From contig CANMGS010000002.1 of NCBI GenBank assembly GCA_947497475.1, positions 1-64,000 of the forward strand: a DNA stretch of 64,000 nucleotides. The letters run 5' to 3'. The notes under the pieces are model-generated. The model worked only from the letters and a program-made list of their open reading frames with translations. It was not told the origin of the DNA and did no database searches. How positions within the stretch are numbered: position 1 is the first letter of the stretch; the number at the start of each line of letters is the position of its first letter. Below are positions 54,380 to 62,599 of the stretch, piece by piece. Source of the DNA: an uncultured Amylibacter sp. GTDB lineage: Bacteria > Pseudomonadota > Alphaproteobacteria > Rhodobacterales > Rhodobacteraceae. Made by a program: the position numbers and the translations under genes.

Positions 54380-55213
54380 TTAAGAGCGTCTTTTTGCAGG
54401 GCGCGTGTTTCTTGCGCCTTTATGAATGGTTCTTGCCCTGTGTTCTTTCGGCTTTGCTGTGCCTTCAGGCGTTTTTTCATTATCCAACCCCAACTGATCA
54501 CGCAGCACCTTCATGCGGATTTCTTCCACATCACCAGGTTCTAATGTATTCAATTGAAATGGGCCGTAAGATACACGGATCAAACGGTTCACAGACAGAT
54601 CAATGCTGCTCATAGCACGGCGAATTTCGCGGTTCTTGCCTTCGCGCAGCCCAACAGTCAGCCAAGCATTAGCGCCTTGCTGACGATCCAGTGCCACTTC
54701 CATCCCTTGGAAACGCTCACCATCAACGGTGATGCCTTTACGCAGTGGTTCCAATAGTTCGTCTGTAGGATAACCTTTGACGCGGACACGGTATTTGCGC
54801 ACCCAACCTGTGGACGGCAGTTCCAATTTGCGTTTCAGCTCGCCATCATTTGTTAGCAACAGCAAGCCTTCGGAATTTAAATCCAAACGTCCAACAGTCA
54901 TCACGCGCGGCATGCCTTCGGGTAATTTGTCAAAAATAGTCTCACGACCTTTTTCATCACGTGCCGATGTCACCAACCCATTGGGTTTGTAATACCGCCA
55001 AACGCGCAGCTTATCAGGGGCGCCAATTGGTTTGCCATCAACTGTGATCTTATCAGCCTCAGACACTTTCACCGCAGGGGTATCAAGTTTTTTGCCATTC
55101 AGTGTGACACGACCAGCCGCGATCATGCGTTCAACATCGCGGCGCGATGCAACACCTGCACGGGCTAGGAATTTGGCGATACGGTCGCCTTCTTTGGGTA
55201 ATTCATTGGACAT
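54380..55213 (-). CDS. rluB: RluB/RsuA-family rRNA pseudouridine synthase
   Basis: ATG 55213 (MSNELPKEGDRIAKFLARAG) gives 277 residues; ATG 55228 is upstream in frame. An S4 RNA-binding domain (AKFLARAGVASRRDVERMI) is followed by the catalytic VGRLDLNSEGLLLLTNDG, whose Asp is the catalytic residue. The tail after residue 230 is basic and disordered. RluB modifies 23S rRNA U2605; RluE or RsuA targets cannot be excluded. Convergent with csp. Confidence 0.9.
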   Translation of the reverse strand: MSNELPKEGDRIAKFLARAGVASRRDVERMIAAGRVTLNGKKLDTPAVKVSEADKITVDGKPIGAPDKLRVWRYYKPNGLVTSARDEKGRETIFDKLPEGMPRVMTVGRLDLNSEGLLLLTNDGELKRKLELPSTGWVRKYRVRVKGYPTDELLEPLRKGITVDGERFQGMEVALDRQQGANAWLTVGLREGKNREIRRAMSSIDLSVNRLIRVSYGPFQLNTLEPGDVEEIRMKVLRDQLGLDNEKTPEGTAKPKEHRARTIHKGARNTRPAKRRS

Positions 55214-55277
55214 GTGGGGGCAGTACACCGAAAACAGATGGGCTGTCCAAGGGTAATTTACCCCGCACAGTATGTGT

Positions 55278-55940
55278 TTAATGCATTAATGTGCTTAAAT
55301 GCGACTTACGGTTCAGCAAAAACTGCCACAACCGTTCATCGTAATCAGAGGACACAGCTGTTCGAATAGACGAGTGTTCGGAAAGTGTCTTACGCCATCT
55401 ACTAACCTTAGGTTTATTAGAAATAACTCCAAAATTATCTATTACATCGAACACATCAAAGTATCTAAACACAGGGCCAAAGATCACATCAATCAGACTG
55501 AAGCCTGATGTATCAAAATAAGGGGCTTCGGTAAGTTCATTTTCCAAGCGTGCAAATTTTGCACTCAAGGTTTTTACTTTCAAATCAAAATCAAATGCTG
55601 TTTTGGCGTTATATAAACCTGCAATGTCATTCAAAACAGAAGACCCAAATTCCATCCAAGCCCTATGACGCGCGCGTTCAATAGCGTCGACAGGGTGTAA
55701 GGGGTAAAGTTGTGTATCCTCTAAGTACTCCAAAATCGCTGAGGACTCGAAGAGAGGGGTACCGTTCACAGTTAGGACAGGGGTTTTGCCCAGTGGTGAT
55801 ATTTCCAAGAACCAATCAGGTTTATTAGCAAGATCAATATATTTACGCTCATAGGGAATGCCCTTTTCTTCGAGCGCAATTACGGCGCGTTGAACATATG
55901 GACATAAGTGGTGGCTCATTAAAACAAGTTTATCAGTCAT
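55278..55940 (-). CDS. Glutathione S-transferase
   Basis: ATG 55940 gives 220 residues. The thioredoxin-like N-terminal domain has SHHLCPYVQRAVIALEEKG with a Cys/Ser-type active site (LCPY), then PLGKTPVL and FESSAILEYL. The C-terminal all-helical domain follows. It probably uses Cys13 as in beta/omega-like bacterial GSTs. It is divergent from a MarR regulator and two matching palindromes lie between them, which is strong evidence for MarR control of this gene in response to an electrophile. Confidence 0.9.
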   Translation of the reverse strand: MTDKLVLMSHHLCPYVQRAVIALEEKGIPYERKYIDLANKPDWFLEISPLGKTPVLTVNGTPLFESSAILEYLEDTQLYPLHPVDAIERARHRAWMEFGSSVLNDIAGLYNAKTAFDFDLKVKTLSAKFARLENELTEAPYFDTSGFSLIDVIFGPVFRYFDVFDVIDNFGVISNKPKVSRWRKTLSEHSSIRTAVSSDYDERLWQFLLNRKSHLSTLMH

Positions 55941-55953
55941 AGGTGATTCCTTA

Positions 55954-55975
55954 TATAGATGCATTTGCATCTATA
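55954..55975. promoter_or_regulatory. MarR-type operator 1 (22-bp palindrome upstream of the GST)
   Basis: TATAGATGCA (55954-55963) and TGCATCTATA (55966-55975) are exact reverse complements with a TT spacer. The site lies 14 bases upstream of the GST ATG and shares the core GATGCATTTGCATC with operator 2. Confidence 0.75.
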
Positions 55976-56004
55976 TTGAGTGACGATCTGATATTGTCAA
56001 TCTT

Positions 56005-56018
56005 GATGCATTTGCATC
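56005..56018. promoter_or_regulatory. MarR-type operator 2 (palindrome upstream of marR)
   Basis: GATGCA (56005-56010), TT, TGCATC (56013-56018): the same core as operator 1, 47 bases centre to centre. It is 22 bases ahead of the preferred MarR ATG (56041), so both divergent genes can be repressed together. Confidence 0.72.
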
Positions 56019-56040
56019 TATGTGGTTTAAACAATGCATG

Positions 56041-56490
56041 ATGACTGATTTACATCCATCAACTTTATCTGCATGGATCGCTTTGATGCGTGCCAGTGAA
56101 CGCACGCTTTCTGTTGTTGAAAACGCATTGAGAGAGGCGGGGTTGCCTGAATTAAGTTGGTATGATGCGCTGTTAGAAATCGAGAAAGCAGGAACTGAGG
56201 GTATTCGCCCCTATGAACTACGCGAACGTCTGCTTTTGCCACAATATGGCACATCCCGTTTGTTATCGAAGATTGAAGACGCTGGTTTTATAAAACGTAT
56301 TCCTTGCGCCAAAGATGGCCGTGGACATGCCGTTCAAATCACAAAAGCAGGCCAAGACATGCGCGCCCAAATGTGGCCAGTATACGCGCAATGTTTGAAA
56401 GTGATGATCGAACAGACTATGACACCAGCACAGGCAGATCAGCTTTGTGATCTTGCAACTCTTATTCAAAGGCCATCAGATACCGTATGA
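56041..56490 (+). CDS. MarR-family transcriptional regulator
   Basis: This winged-helix regulator is about 150 residues. The helix-turn-helix is in IRPYELRERLLLPQYGTSRL and the wing in FIKRIPCAKDGRGHAVQI (DGRG motif). Alternative ATGs at 56020 (inside operator 2) and 56038 are in frame. MarR dimers bind palindromes and release on binding phenolic or oxidised ligands; Cys in IPCAKD may be redox-active. Divergent GST and shared palindromes give a likely target. The stop overlaps the tadA start by four bases. Confidence 0.88.
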   Translation: MTDLHPSTLSAWIALMRASERTLSVVENALREAGLPELSWYDALLEIEKAGTEGIRPYELRERLLLPQYGTSRLLSKIEDAGFIKRIPCAKDGRGHAVQITKAGQDMRAQMWPVYAQCLKVMIEQTMTPAQADQLCDLATLIQRPSDTV

Positions 56491-56942
56491 CCCAATTCAC
56501 CAGCTATATGGACATCGCAATAGAAGAGGCTGAACGCGCCGCGACACGTGGTGAAGTGCCTGTGGGGGCGGTGATTGTATCGAAAGCGGGTGATGTGATT
56601 GCACGCGCTGGGAACAGAACGCGTGAAATTAATGATCCGACAGCTCATGCTGAAATGCTGGCGATCAGATCGGCGTGTAAGGCTTTGGGGCAAGAGCGGT
56701 TAACAGGGTGTGATTTATACGTGACCTTAGAGCCCTGTCCGATGTGTGCGGCCGCAATATCCAATGCCCGTTTGGCGCGGTTGTACTACGGGGCATCTGA
56801 TCCGAAATCAGGTGGTGTGGCGCAGGGTGCAAAGGTATTTAGCCATGCACAATGCCATCATGCACCAGAGGTTTATGACGGGATCGCTGAGGCGGAATGC
56901 GCAGAGGTTTTGAAGGTGTTTTTTGAAGGGTTGCGGAAATAG
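56487..56942 (+). CDS. tadA: tRNA-specific adenosine deaminase TadA
   Basis: This 151-residue zinc deaminase converts the wobble A34 of tRNA-Arg to inosine. The active-site block is HAEM (His54, Glu56) and the zinc cysteines PCPMC (Cys84, Cys87). It also has VPVGAVIV and CHHAPEVYDGI near the C-terminus. Essential in most bacteria. It overlaps marR by four bases (ATGA), and a small AT-rich membrane gene starts 9 bases after its stop. Confidence 0.95.
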   Translation: MTQFTSYMDIAIEEAERAATRGEVPVGAVIVSKAGDVIARAGNRTREINDPTAHAEMLAIRSACKALGQERLTGCDLYVTLEPCPMCAAAISNARLARLYYGASDPKSGGVAQGAKVFSHAQCHHAPEVYDGIAEAECAEVLKVFFEGLRK

Positions 56943-56951
56943 TATGATTAA

Positions 56952-57242
56952 ATGTTGAAACTATTCTTCCTCTTAGTTTTGCTTATAGCACTACTGGCTT
57001 CGACAGTTTTACTGCCAACAGTAATATATGATCTTTATTGTTATAAAATATGGAGAAAGTCATCCACAGGGAATAAATCCTATATTAAATATCGTTGGGA
57101 CGCGACGATATTTAATATTCCAAAAGAAGCAAAGAAATGGGTGCTATTGTATATTTTCATACAAGCAATTTTCATTGGGGTGTTTGTTATTGTAATAAAT
57201 AAACTGAGTTTTAGCCCACTAATGATATTTAACTACATATGA
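56952..57242 (+). CDS. Small two-helix membrane protein, unknown
   Basis: This 96-residue protein has hydrophobic helices near residues 2-27 and 63-86 and a basic middle part (CYKIWRKSSTGNKSYIKYRW). It is more AT-rich and Ile/Lys-rich than its neighbours, like many recently acquired or fast-evolving ORFs. No homology recognised. It starts 9 bases after tadA and is followed by a hairpin terminator, so it is probably co-transcribed with tadA. Confidence 0.55.
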   Translation: MLKLFFLLVLLIALLASTVLLPTVIYDLYCYKIWRKSSTGNKSYIKYRWDATIFNIPKEAKKWVLLYIFIQAIFIGVFVIVINKLSFSPLMIFNYI

Positions 57243-57285
57243 TATGATCGTCATCATTATAAGCTTTGCGTGCAGAACTTTAGCC

Positions 57286-57321
57286 CCGCTGCTAATCCTA
57301 GGCAGCGGAGTTTCGCATTTT
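57286..57321 (+). terminator. Terminator after the tadA-membrane-protein unit
   Basis: CCGCTGC (57286-57292) pairs with GCAGCGG (57302-57308), then AGTTTCGCATTTTAT. The moderate T-rich tail and its position 44 bases past the last stop codon suggest termination. Confidence 0.6.
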
Positions 57322-57668
57322 ATATTGAATGTAAGCTATAAAAGGTGTCGCCACCTGCGTGTGGTATAATGCCTGCTAGGGGTTGATAGCCCCTATACCT
57401 ATTCTTACCAGTAATTTCGGTGGTTTTCGCATTTGACGCTGTTACCCGCCCTTTGAAAACCCATGAACCACTTTTTGTCGACGGGGATGTTATACCCCAA
57501 AAAGGGTTATGGAATTGTTAGCTGTGCGTGCGCTGGACGAGCATATTTGGATATTTTGGCGATAAAGAAGGCAAGCAAGCTATTTTCGTGCAAAGCCATC
57601 TTGCGGTTGGGGGGTAGGGGCGGTAAAGCTTGCCGCGATATATCAAAATGAACAAGGCGGCGTAAGCA
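57322..57668 (+). other. Gene-poor structured intergenic region before gatC
   Basis: No convincing protein gene lies here; small frames on both strands lack motifs and a good start. Several hairpins can be drawn: TAGGGG/CCCCTA (57377-57395), GGTTTTC/GAAAACC (57422-57461) and GGGG-ATGTTATA-CCCC (57483-57498). TATAAT at 57365-57370 resembles a -10 box but lacks a good -35. The stretch may be a long gatCA leader, a small RNA gene, or decayed coding sequence. No known riboswitch class was recognised. Confidence 0.4.
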
Positions 57669-57956
57669 ATGTCGATCGATAAAGATACAGCAAGACGTGT
57701 GGCGCATTTGGCGCGTATTCGGGTTGAAGAGGACCAGTTGGACAATCTCGCAAGTGAATTGTCAGGCATCCTTGGTTTTATGGAACAATTGGCTGAGGTC
57801 GATGTGGACGGTGTAGAGCCTATGACATCTGTAACGCCAATGGCATTGAAGCGTCGTGATGACGTTGTGACAGACGGCGATAAGCAAGAACAGATTTTGA
57901 AGAATGCACCGGATGCCCGCGAAGGGTTTTTTGCTGTGCCAAAAGTGGTGGAGTAA
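57669..57956 (+). CDS. gatC: Aspartyl/glutamyl-tRNA amidotransferase subunit C
   Basis: This 95-residue subunit wraps around GatA and stabilises the GatCAB complex that makes Gln-tRNA(Gln) or Asn-tRNA(Asn) from the mischarged forms. [20 protein letters not shown] and [10 protein letters not shown] are conserved, ending with [14 protein letters not shown]. It is followed by gatA after 5 bases. gatB is not in the window. Confidence 0.95.
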   Translation: MSIDKDTARRVAHLARIRVEEDQLDNLASELSGILGFMEQLAEVDVDGVEPMTSVTPMALKRRDDVVTDGDKQEQILKNAPDAREGFFAVPKVVE

Positions 57957-57961
57957 GCGAT

Positions 57962-59449
57962 ATGGGTGATATTTCTAAACTAACGATTGCCGATGCCCGC
58001 GATAAAATGCGCGCAGGGGATGTGACGTCTACTGAACTGACACAGCATTTTATTGATGCGATTGATGCGGCAGATACGCTGAATGCCTATTGTGCGAAAA
58101 CACCAGAGATTGCTTTGGAGCAAGCGGCCGCTGCGGATAAACGCATTGCGGCAGGGGATGCGCCAGATATGTGCGGTATTCCGTTGGGTATCAAAGATTT
58201 GTTTTGCACCAAAGGTGTGGCGTCACAAGCAGCATCAAACATCCTTAGTGGATTTAAGCCAGAGTATGAAAGCACGATTACCACACAGTTGTGGAATTCT
58301 GGTGCTGTTATGCTGGGTAAATTGAACATGGATGAGTTTGCTATGGGATCATCCAATGAAACATCTGCTTATGGCCCTGTGACAAGCCCTTGGCGCCGTG
58401 ATGGATCTGATGCAGCGTTAACACCTGGTGGTTCATCTGGCGGGTCTGCGGCGGCTGTTGCTGCCGATTTATGTATGGCTGCGACTGGTACAGATACAGG
58501 CGGTTCTATTCGTCAACCTGCGGCGTTTACGGGTATCGTTGGTGTGAAACCAACATATGGTCGTTGTTCGCGCTGGGGTGTTGTGGCGTTTGCGTCCTCT
58601 TTGGATCAAGCAGGTCCTATGACGAAAACAGTGCGCGACAGTGCGATCATGTTAGAAGCCATGTGTGGTCACGACCCAAAAGACAGCACATCTGCGGATC
58701 TGGCTGTGCCGAATTTTGAGGCGATGCTGACAGGTGACATTAAAGGTAAGAAAATCGGTATTCCGAAGGAATATCGTTTGGATGGTATGCCAGATGAGAT
58801 CGAAAAGCTTTGGGCCGAAGGCGCTGAAATGCTGAAAGCGGCAGGCGCGGAAATCGTGGATGTGTCTTTGCCACACACGAAATACGCTCTACCTGCTTAT
58901 TATGTTTTGGCACCTGCCGAGGCGTCATCCAACTTAGCTCGGTATGACGGTGTGCGTTATGGCCACCGTGCTACATTGGAAAGCGGTGAGGGTATTGATG
59001 ACATGTACATGCGCACCCGCGCCGAAGGTTTTGGTGCTGAGGTGCAACGCCGTGTTATGATCGGGGCTTATGTTCTGTCCGCTGGTTTCTACGATGCTTA
59101 TTACCGTAAAGCGCAACGTGTGCGCACATTGATCAAGAAAGACTTTGACGATGTATTTGCGGCAGGTGTGGATGCTATTTTAACACCAGCAACGCCGTCA
59201 GCGGCGTTTGGCTTGGGTGAAATGGCAGATGCAGATCCAATCAAGATGTATCTGAACGATGTATTCACAGTGACCGTAAACTTGGCTGGTTTGCCTGGTG
59301 TCGCGGTACCAACAGGTTTGGACAGTCAGAATTTGCCACTTGGTTTGCAGTTAATCGGTCGACCATGGGAAGAGGGCGATATGCTGAATATCGCTTATCA
59401 GCTTGAGCAATCTGCAGGTTTTTCTTCCAAACCGCAAAAGTGGTGGTAA
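57962..59449 (+). CDS. gatA: Glutamyl-tRNA(Gln) amidotransferase subunit A
   Basis: This 495-residue amidase hydrolyses Gln and passes ammonia to GatB. The Ser-cis-Ser-Lys triad is visible: Lys78 ([10 protein letters not shown]), cis-Ser158 ([13 protein letters not shown]) and nucleophile Ser182 ([11 protein letters not shown]). [10 protein letters not shown] and the C-terminal [12 protein letters not shown] are also conserved. Co-transcribed with gatC. Presence of GatCAB implies that the organism makes Gln-tRNA and/or Asn-tRNA indirectly. Confidence 0.97.
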   Translation: MGDISKLTIADARDKMRAGDVTSTELTQHFIDAIDAADTLNAYCAKTPEIALEQAAAADKRIAAGDAPDMCGIPLGIKDLFCTKGVASQAASNILSGFKPEYESTITTQLWNSGAVMLGKLNMDEFAMGSSNETSAYGPVTSPWRRDGSDAALTPGGSSGGSAAAVAADLCMAATGTDTGGSIRQPAAFTGIVGVKPTYGRCSRWGVVAFASSLDQAGPMTKTVRDSAIMLEAMCGHDPKDSTSADLAVPNFEAMLTGDIKGKKIGIPKEYRLDGMPDEIEKLWAEGAEMLKAAGAEIVDVSLPHTKYALPAYYVLAPAEASSNLARYDGVRYGHRATLESGEGIDDMYMRTRAEGFGAEVQRRVMIGAYVLSAGFYDAYYRKAQRVRTLIKKDFDDVFAAGVDAILTPATPSAAFGLGEMADADPIKMYLNDVFTVTVNLAGLPGVAVPTGLDSQNLPLGLQLIGRPWEEGDMLNIAYQLEQSAGFSSKPQKWW

Positions 59450-59478
59450 GCCCACTCTAATATATGCGAATACCGATC

Positions 59479-59796
59479 CTACGGTGAACAGTAAGCTGTG
59501 ACCCATTTCGGTTTTATCGGTATTCGTATCCCTAGACCCAAATAAATATATTCTGGCGGCTCTACGATTACCGTATGGCTGCTTGCGTTCACCCATCTGG
59601 ATAGACATGCAGTGTTTGCATAGTTTTTCGCAGTTTCATCTGTTGCAAAGAAGACAGGTGCAGAAACAATAAAGTCGCCACCTCTATGATCTGTGAATAC
59701 GGGCGGGCCGTATGGGCCATCTTTTAAAAATAAAATGAGTATCAATGGAAAAGCCAGCAGCAGCGGGCGTTTATATTTCTTTAATTTTGTTAGCAT
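59479..59796 (-). CDS. Small membrane-anchored or exported protein, unknown
   Basis: This 105-residue protein has one N-terminal hydrophobic stretch (about residues 10-24, LLLAFPLILILFL) after a Lys-rich start, then a region with GPYGPPVFTDHRGGDFIV and two cysteines (ACLSRW, AYCSP). No motif recognised. Codon use is close to its neighbours. Convergent with gatA. The 210 bases to the next gene hold nothing I can identify. Confidence 0.5.
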   Translation of the reverse strand: MLTKLKKYKRPLLLAFPLILILFLKDGPYGPPVFTDHRGGDFIVSAPVFFATDETAKNYANTACLSRWVNASSHTVIVEPPEYIYLGLGIRIPIKPKWVTAYCSP

Positions 59797-60006
59797 TATG
59801 AGTTTTCGAAATTTTTCGTGATTTGAATATATCAGCTTGGTTATAAATAGATTTGCAATGTTTTGCCTTTACTTCATGTTTACAGCCTTATCTACACAAG
59901 AAATTGTGTGCCAAAAGTTGCCTGTTTAGACTGGGGTAGGACATGTTTTGCTTCCAAACAGCAAAAGTGATGATAAAACAGCTTAAACAAATTAAGTGAG
60001 TTAATA

Positions 60007-60711
60007 ATGCGGTATTTTGTGACGACGTCTATTTTGGTAACAGTTTTAGGGGCCTGCGCACCTGTGCAACCAGATGATGTGGAATTTGCTGGCGGTGCTG
60101 CGGTTAAGCCTGCGGCTGGAACTGCTGCCCCTGTTCCTGAAACAATCAAGCCTGTTGATATTGATGCCCCTTCCGGGACAACTGTAACGCAAACAATTGA
60201 TCGCACAGCGCAACCAACGACAGCAACACCTGCACCAACGACCAATGAAACGGTTACGATTGATTTAAGTGGCGGCACAGCAAAGCCTGCCGCGCCAGTT
60301 TTAACTGAAGGTGACGGATCTATTTCAAACTCTCAGGATTTTGAAACAGTGAAGGCAAGTGAAACAATTGAATCTGATGCTGCGAAATTAGAAGCTCTAA
60401 AAAGCCAGTATGAAATTGTACAACCAGGCGCCGCTCCAACACGTGATGGCAGCTCAAATGTAAATTTGGCAAAATTCGCGGCAGCTCAAACAAACCCAGT
60501 TGGACAAAAAGCTTATTCACGGTTCTCAATTAGTGGGGCACGCAAGGCAGCGCGTAAATGCGCCGAATATTCTGTTGCAGATGATGCGCAGACAGAGTTT
60601 TTGGCACGTGGTGGTCCGCAAAAAGATACATTGGGACTTGATCCTGACGGTGATGGCTATGCCTGTTCTTGGTCGCCAAAAGTATACAAAGCCCTTCTTG
60701 GCCAACAGTAA
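60007..60711 (+). CDS. Lipoprotein with C-terminal excalibur-like motif
   Basis: This 234-residue protein has a lipobox (LGAC, Cys17), a long Thr/Pro/Ala-rich disordered stretch (about 20-120), and a C-terminal domain (about 160-230) ending in DPDGDGYACSWSP with GARKAARKCAEYS. The D-x-D-G-D-G-x-x-C pattern resembles the excalibur calcium-binding extracellular motif. Likely outer-membrane or surface anchored. An amidase starts 12 bases later with an unusual TTG start, and co-expression suggests a cell-wall role. Confidence 0.78.
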   Translation: MRYFVTTSILVTVLGACAPVQPDDVEFAGGAAVKPAAGTAAPVPETIKPVDIDAPSGTTVTQTIDRTAQPTTATPAPTTNETVTIDLSGGTAKPAAPVLTEGDGSISNSQDFETVKASETIESDAAKLEALKSQYEIVQPGAAPTRDGSSNVNLAKFAAAQTNPVGQKAYSRFSISGARKAARKCAEYSVADDAQTEFLARGGPQKDTLGLDPDGDGYACSWSPKVYKALLGQQ

Positions 60712-60722
60712 AGGACGGGGGC

Positions 60723-61445
60723 TTGCCCGACCTCACACAAATACGTTCCCCGAATTATGGGCCACGTAAACATGGGCTTCCGCCTGATATGGTGGTTCTT
60801 CATTATACTGCCATGGAAACAGCTGATGCTGCATGTGAGCGTTTGTGCGATGAAGTGTCAGAGGTTTCTGCGCATTATGTGATTTCAGAACAGGGCGATA
60901 TCACACAGCTTGTCTCAGAAGATATGCGTGCTTGGCATGCAGGTGCAGGGCAATGGGGTAATGTAAGGGATGTTAATTCTCATTCTATTGGTATTGAGCT
61001 TGCAAATGCGGGAACCTTACATGACATGCCGCCATTCCCGCATCCTCAGATGCAGGCGTTGGAAGTGTTATTAGGTGGTATTTTGAAACGGTGGCATATT
61101 CCGATTGAACGTGTAATTGGGCATTCTGATATGGCGCCTGATCGCAAATTTGACCCAGGACCAAAGTTTGATTGGCAAGGCTTGGCTTTGGCTGGGTTTT
61201 CCATTTGGCCAGATCGCTTTGTTGATGTCGATGCGTCTTGGGAGCTATTCAAAGAAGAAGCTTTGTTGTTTGGGTATCGCCCGCCAGAAGAAACGCAAGC
61301 GGGGTGGGAACATGTTTTATCGGCATTTCGAATGAGGTTTGTTCCGATGAAGCAGGGCGCATTGGATAATGATGATGTTGTTGCAATGATGCAGCTGGCA
61401 AAAAGATGGCCTTGTGCCGAGGTTGATCTTGGCGAACCTATATAA
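60723..61445 (+). CDS. N-acetylmuramoyl-L-alanine amidase (AmiD-like)
   Basis: I place the start at TTG 60723 behind AAAGGACGGGGG (60710-60721), giving about 240 residues; the frame is open upstream, but that overlaps the lipoprotein gene. The Amidase_2 fold shows zinc ligands in VVLHYTAM, GHSDMAPDRKFDPGP (His and Asp) and SIGIELANAG, with a C-terminal peptidoglycan-binding-like helical region. AmiD-type enzymes cut the Mur-L-Ala bond during wall turnover and anhydro-muropeptide recycling. No signal peptide is visible with this start. Confidence 0.88.
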   Translation: MPDLTQIRSPNYGPRKHGLPPDMVVLHYTAMETADAACERLCDEVSEVSAHYVISEQGDITQLVSEDMRAWHAGAGQWGNVRDVNSHSIGIELANAGTLHDMPPFPHPQMQALEVLLGGILKRWHIPIERVIGHSDMAPDRKFDPGPKFDWQGLALAGFSIWPDRFVDVDASWELFKEEALLFGYRPPEETQAGWEHVLSAFRMRFVPMKQGALDNDDVVAMMQLAKRWPCAEVDLGEPI

Positions 61446-61455
61446 GGAGAATTTC

Positions 61456-61929
61456 ATGAGCAGTGATGTTCACCCGAGCTTAAAGTCTATTTATAAAATA
61501 CAAAGTATCATGGTGCAGCTTGCATGGCTTTGCCTTGTGGCTTCGTTATTTTTCTATTCTCCGATTGTTTTGGCGAATGCAATCATTTTGGCATTGTGTT
61601 TTTTGTACAGCTATCTGGTTTTGTTCGGAAAACGTTATGATCTAGAAAGTGAACCGTTTAGTGTGAAGAACTTCTTTACTCTCGCGGGTGTTTTAAGAAT
61701 GTTAAAAAATACCCGTATGGCCTTTACCGCATGGACACATATTTTAGTTTTTGATCTGTTTGCGGCTTGGGTGATTGTAGTGGATGCGCATTCACGTGAG
61801 TTGCATGGATTGATGGCGTTACCATTCTTGCTTTTGACGATGATGTTCGGCCCTATGGGGCTGTTGGCCTATGTCGCAGTTCGTATGATTATGACGGGTA
61901 ATTTCGTGGATATTGGATTTTGGTCATAA
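61456..61929 (+). CDS. ABA4-like (DUF4281) membrane protein
   Basis: ATG 61456, preceded by AGGAGA, gives 157 residues. Four to five helices and the FSVKNFFTLAGVLRML, TAWTHILVFDLFAAWVIVVDA and LTMMFGPMGLLAYV blocks match DUF4281. The plant homologue ABA4 takes part in neoxanthin formation, but bacterial members are uncharacterised, so carotenoid involvement is only possible. It follows the amidase by 10 bases and precedes rnpB. Confidence 0.8.
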   Translation: MSSDVHPSLKSIYKIQSIMVQLAWLCLVASLFFYSPIVLANAIILALCFLYSYLVLFGKRYDLESEPFSVKNFFTLAGVLRMLKNTRMAFTAWTHILVFDLFAAWVIVVDAHSRELHGLMALPFLLLTMMFGPMGLLAYVAVRMIMTGNFVDIGFWS

Positions 61930-61971
61930 CCTGACATCTGTTGACCTGATCCTGACTTACCATTAAACGCG

Positions 61972-62346
61972 CGGTTGCGGATGGCTGGATGGCCGCACCG
62001 ATCTAGGTGAGGAAAGTCCGGACTTCATAAAGCAAAGGCGGCGGGTAATGCCCGCCCGGGGCAACCCGAGGGAAAGCGCAACAGAGAATAGACCGCCTAG
62101 TATGACTGGGTAAGGCTGAAACGGTGGGGTAAGAGCCCACCGCGGTGATGGTAACATCACTGGCATGGCAAGCCCCGCCTGAAGCAAAACCAAGTAGGAA
62201 CCGCGTGACCCGCAAGGGTCGGGGTCGCTTTAACCCCAGCAGGTTCGGGTGGTTGCAAGAGCGTTTCGGTAACGGAACGCCCAGATGAATGGTCATCGAT
62301 TGGCGTAAGCCTTGAACAAAATCCGGCTTATAGGCCGTCCGCAAAA
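61972..62346 (+). ncRNA. rnpB: RNase P RNA (type A)
   Basis: The conserved 5' element GAGGAAAGTCCGGACTTC (62008-62025) and the closing helix support the call: TTGCGGATGG (61975-61984) pairs with CCGTCCGCAA (62335-62344), giving P1. GGTAACGGAACGCCCAGATG, near 62270, and the AACAGAGAATAGACCGCC segment match the universal core. Length is about 370 nt, typical of alphaproteobacteria. It is the catalytic RNA that matures tRNA 5' ends. Protein-like reading frames across it are spurious. Confidence 0.95.
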
Positions 62347-62599
62347 TAATTTTTTAGATTTTGATTGAATGTCAGCTCTGGGGGACAAAGCTGCCTTTAC
62401 ATGTTCAGAACTTAATGTCCGCTTATGATTATCAACCTAAAGGCACTTTGCTCATTCCTTCAGTGATTTTGGAGAACAGTCGGTTAATTTGTCGAAGTGT
62501 CTTTTGCTGCTTGCGCCCAAAAATCAGTAGAAAGCGCAAGAACTGGTATGACATGTGCGTCCTCATTAGCTTTAATAGCGGTTCAAATTGGAGCTTCGA

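Noticed and set aside
57322-57668. SAM/SAH riboswitch or other known riboswitch ahead of gatCA
   Set aside because: I could not match any known consensus; the gene context (amidotransferase) also does not fit.
61963-62344. Protein-like frames over the RNase P gene
   Set aside because: The region is a conserved structural RNA, so the frames are coincidental.
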